The notes under the pieces were generated by a model. It did not search any database, had not been told where the DNA came from, and saw only the letters and a program-made list of their open reading frames with translations. Shown one piece after another: positions 4,191 to 6,673 of a stretch of DNA of 6,673 nucleotides; the first letter of the stretch is position 1; each line of letters opens with the position of its first letter. A program made the translations under genes and the position numbers. This DNA is from Acidobacteriota bacterium (GTDB taxonomy: Bacteria > Acidobacteriota > Terriglobia > Terriglobales > Acidobacteriaceae). The stretch covers positions 1 through 6,673 of the forward strand of contig JAJZJJ010000166.1 in assembly GCA_021810175.1 (NCBI GenBank), in the 5' to 3' direction.

Positions 4191-6673
4191 CAGGGACGGA
4201 CCAGGGGGGCACTGCCCGCACGCATCGACATCCGCACTGGCTGGCAGCTCCAGGATGTGGCAAAGGTGCCGCAGGCGAACTCGGTCGTCTCCAGCGCCGC
4301 TTTTCAGCCGCAGGGATGGTACAAGGCCACGGTGCCTGGAACCGTTCTGACGAGCCTGGTCAATGACGGCGTGTATCCGGAACCGCTCTATGGCGAAAAC
4401 GACCTCAAAATACCGGAGAGCCTCAACAAGACCTCTTACTGGTACCGCACGGAACTCACCATTCCGAAGAACTACGCGCACCATCAGGTCTGGCTGCACT
4501 TCGACGGAGCCAATTACAGCTCTCAGGTCTGGGTGAACGGCTCACAAGTGGGAACCTTCGCCGGCGCGTTTATCCGGGGGACTTTCGACATCACAAAGTT
4601 CGTCAAACCGGGTCGCACCGCAGTGATCGCCGTTCGCGTATCGCCGCAGCCGCATCCGGGCGTTCCTCACAATCACACCATTGCCAACGGCCTGGGCAAG
4701 AATGGCGGCATCACCGCCATCGATGGCCCGACTTTTCTCTCCACTGTCGGGTGGGACTGGCTCAACGCCGTCCGTGACCGCGACACCGGCCTCTGGAGGA
4801 AGGTGTGGCTCTCGGCATCCGGACCTGTGCTGGTGAAAGATCCGCTCATCCGCACGAACCTGCCGCTGCCCAGCACGGCCACCGCCGACATTACGGTGAG
4901 TGCCACGGTGCAGAACACATCCGCGCACACGCAAAAGGGCGAGTTGGAAGGCAGCTTCGGCGGTATTCATTTCTCGCAGAAGGTCCGGCTGAAACCCAAC
5001 AGCCGGCAGCTTGTCACCTTCGACCCGCAGAACACCCCCGTTCTGCACATGGACCACCCAAAGCTGTGGTGGCCCAACGGCTACGGCCCGCAGAACCTCT
5101 ACACGATGCATCTGCGCTTCGTTCAGCATGGCCGCGAGTCCGATGCGTCCGACACCACGTTCGGAATCCGGAAAATCACGTATGGCGGAATGAAGGCACT
5201 CACCATCTCGGTCAACGGCGTCAAGATTTTCATTCGCGGCGGGGACTGGGGTCTGGATGAAGCGATGAAGCGCATTCCCCGGGCGCGGCTGGATGCGGAG
5301 ATTCACATGCACGCGCTTGCGAATCTCAACATGATCCGCAACTGGGTGGGGCAGAGCACGAGCGAGGAGTTCTACGAACTGTGCGACAAGTACGGCATTC
5401 TCGTCTGGGATGAGTTCTTCCAGCCCAACCCGGCGGATGGCCCCAATCCGGAAAATCTTCAGGTTTACCTTGCGAACGTCCGGGACAAGATCCTGCGGTA
5501 CCGCAATCATCCCTCCATCGCGCTCTGGTGCGCACGCAACGAGGGGTATCCGCCGCCGGCGATCAATGCGGCGCTCAAAAAGATGATTCCGGAACTGGAT
5601 CCGGACCGCCTCTACCAACCGAGCTCCACGGCAGGCCGCGGTGTGATGTCCGGGGGCCCCTATTACTGGCGCGAGCCCCAGGCGTTCTATGTGCAGGACG
5701 CGCCGTTCAAAACGGAAACCGGCAGCGTCTCCATCCCCACGATCGAGTCGATTCACGCGATGATGCCGGAGAAGGACTGGGAAGTGATCGACAACGACTG
5801 GGCGATGCACGATCTGGCGAAAGGTGCGCAGGAAGGCGACCAGTATCCATACGTGCTGGCGGCGCGCTATGGCCGCATAGCCAACCTGGCGGATTTTGTG
5901 CGCAAGGGGCAGATGATGAACTACGAGGCGTATCGCGCCATGTACGAGGGCCGTAACGCCTACCTTTTTAAGCCTGACACCGGGATCCTGACCTGGATGA
6001 GCAACCCGGCGCAGCCCAGCTTCGTGTGGCAGCTCTATGCCTACGATCTGGAGCCGAACTCATCGCTCTTCGCCGTCAAGTCAGCATCGGAGCTGGTTCA
6101 CATCCAGATGGACGAAGCCAACGATGAGCTGCAGGTCATCAACAACCTGCCTCACGCGCTCTCCGGCTACACTGCGCACGTCCAGGTCATCTCCGGCCCG
6201 GGCTTCCGCGAGACGATTCCGCCCAGCGGCGCTCCCATCGGATACCATCTCGACCTCTGGCAGGATGGCGTGAACAAGAAAATCCCCGTCAGCGGCCCAG
6301 CCGATACCGCGATCGATCTGGGCAAAGTGCCGCTGCCGCGATATCTGCCACCGGTGTACTTCGTGCGGCTGGACCTGCTGGATCCGCAGGGCAAGGTGGT
6401 CTCGCGTAATCTCTACTGGAAGCCGAGCCCGTCTCAGGGCAGCGACCTCTCGCCCATGCAGTACATGCCGGTAGCCACACTGAATGGGACGATTTCGCGC
6501 GAGGATGTTGATGGTCGCCTTCGCCTCAAAGTGACCTTGACGAATCCGGATAAGAGCATGGCTCTGATGGTTCATCTTCAGCTGCGCGACAAGGCCACGA
6601 ACAAGCGCATTCTGCCGGTCTTCTATTCCGACAACTACATCTGGATCGCCCATGGAGAAAGCCGGACCATTAC
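4107..6673 (+). CDS. Secreted glycoside hydrolase family 2 protein, exo-beta-D-glucosaminidase/beta-mannosidase-like, 3' end cut
   Basis: This is an exported glycosidase (855 codons open to the window edge, probably a few dozen missing) that should act in the periplasm or outside the cell by the retaining mechanism of clan GH-A. After the signal peptide comes a GH2 sugar-binding domain (about 39-235) with the GWDW motif (215-218) and GLWRKVWL (228-235). An Ig-like domain (about 240-350) ends at FGIRKI (352-357), where the TIM barrel begins. The barrel shows RGGDWGLDE (377-385), MIRNWVG (409-415), VWDEFF (433-438), and HPSIALWCARNEG with general acid/base Glu479 after Asn478. KTETGSVSIPTIES contains the likely nucleophile Glu537. 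The barrel ends near WMSNPAQPSFVWQLY (630-644), and further beta-sandwich domains follow. The segment after the barrel resembles the CsxA-type exo-beta-D-glucosaminidases. The substrate could be chitosan oligomers, mannosides or another beta-linked sugar; family confidence is high, substrate confidence low. The gene is transcribed divergently from pirin. Confidence 0.92.
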   Translation, partial: MIHSLRQLGSVLAVCAAFIGGITASAAAQGRTRGALPARIDIRTGWQLQDVAKVPQANSVVSSAAFQPQGWYKATVPGTVLTSLVNDGVYPEPLYGENDLKIPESLNKTSYWYRTELTIPKNYAHHQVWLHFDGANYSSQVWVNGSQVGTFAGAFIRGTFDITKFVKPGRTAVIAVRVSPQPHPGVPHNHTIANGLGKNGGITAIDGPTFLSTVGWDWLNAVRDRDTGLWRKVWLSASGPVLVKDPLIRTNLPLPSTATADITVSATVQNTSAHTQKGELEGSFGGIHFSQKVRLKPNSRQLVTFDPQNTPVLHMDHPKLWWPNGYGPQNLYTMHLRFVQHGRESDASDTTFGIRKITYGGMKALTISVNGVKIFIRGGDWGLDEAMKRIPRARLDAEIHMHALANLNMIRNWVGQSTSEEFYELCDKYGILVWDEFFQPNPADGPNPENLQVYLANVRDKILRYRNHPSIALWCARNEGYPPPAINAALKKMIPELDPDRLYQPSSTAGRGVMSGGPYYWREPQAFYVQDAPFKTETGSVSIPTIESIHAMMPEKDWEVIDNDWAMHDLAKGAQEGDQYPYVLAARYGRIANLADFVRKGQMMNYEAYRAMYEGRNAYLFKPDTGILTWMSNPAQPSFVWQLYAYDLEPNSSLFAVKSASELVHIQMDEANDELQVINNLPHALSGYTAHVQVISGPGFRETIPPSGAPIGYHLDLWQDGVNKKIPVSGPADTAIDLGKVPLPRYLPPVYFVRLDLLDPQGKVVSRNLYWKPSPSQGSDLSPMQYMPVATLNGTISREDVDGRLRLKVTLTNPDKSMALMVHLQLRDKATNKRILPVFYSDNYIWIAHGESRTI

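Noticed and set aside
4148..4366. A short plus-strand open frame at the beginning of the GH2 gene in another frame.
   Set aside because: The frame starting at GTG 4107 gives a signal peptide and continuous GH2 sequence; the alternative frame does not.
4542..5810. A 422-codon minus-strand open frame opposite the GH2 gene.
   Set aside because: The plus strand encodes a GH2 protein with catalytic glutamates and domain motifs through this whole stretch. The antisense frame is a composition shadow.

Overview
The window is a GC-rich bacterial chromosomal segment carrying four protein genes. Two are cut by the window edges. Gene style and the protein families (a fused gamma-alpha KorA, a pirin and a secreted exo-glucosaminidase-like GH2 enzyme) suggest an acidobacterium of the Terriglobus/Granulicella/Acidobacterium type. 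That placement is inference from memory of similar proteins, not a database result.

Left part (1-2735, minus strand): a two-gene operon, korA then korB, for a two-subunit 2-oxoacid:ferredoxin oxidoreductase. KorA (618 aa, complete) fuses the gamma domain to the alpha domain. KorB (292 codons visible, C-terminus outside the window) carries the thiamine diphosphate (TPP) motif and four candidate Fe-S cysteines. The korA stop and korB start are directly abutted (TAA then ATG), and the korB ribosome binding site lies inside the last korA codons. A promoter with a perfect TATAAT box lies 61-90 bases upstream of korA. Together the two proteins would oxidatively decarboxylate a 2-oxoacid (probably 2-oxoglutarate) to the acyl-CoA and reduce ferredoxin.

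Middle (2736-3862, minus strand): a 301-aa pirin-family bicupin with all four metal ligands. An 11-bp perfect stem-loop just after its stop codon probably terminates it, so it appears to be a transcription unit separate from korAB.

Right part (3863-6673): a 244-base intergenic region separates pirin from a divergent plus-strand gene. That gene encodes a secreted glycoside hydrolase family 2 protein (855 codons visible, 3' end cut) resembling exo-beta-D-glucosaminidases, with both catalytic glutamates present. It starts at GTG and has a clear Sec signal peptide.

No tRNA, rRNA, CRISPR array, insertion sequence, attachment site or phage gene was seen. Nothing here clearly forms a novel defence or mobile system. 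The points most worth following are the pirin next to a 2-oxoacid oxidoreductase, the imperfect palindrome upstream of the korA promoter, and the open substrate question for the GH2 enzyme.
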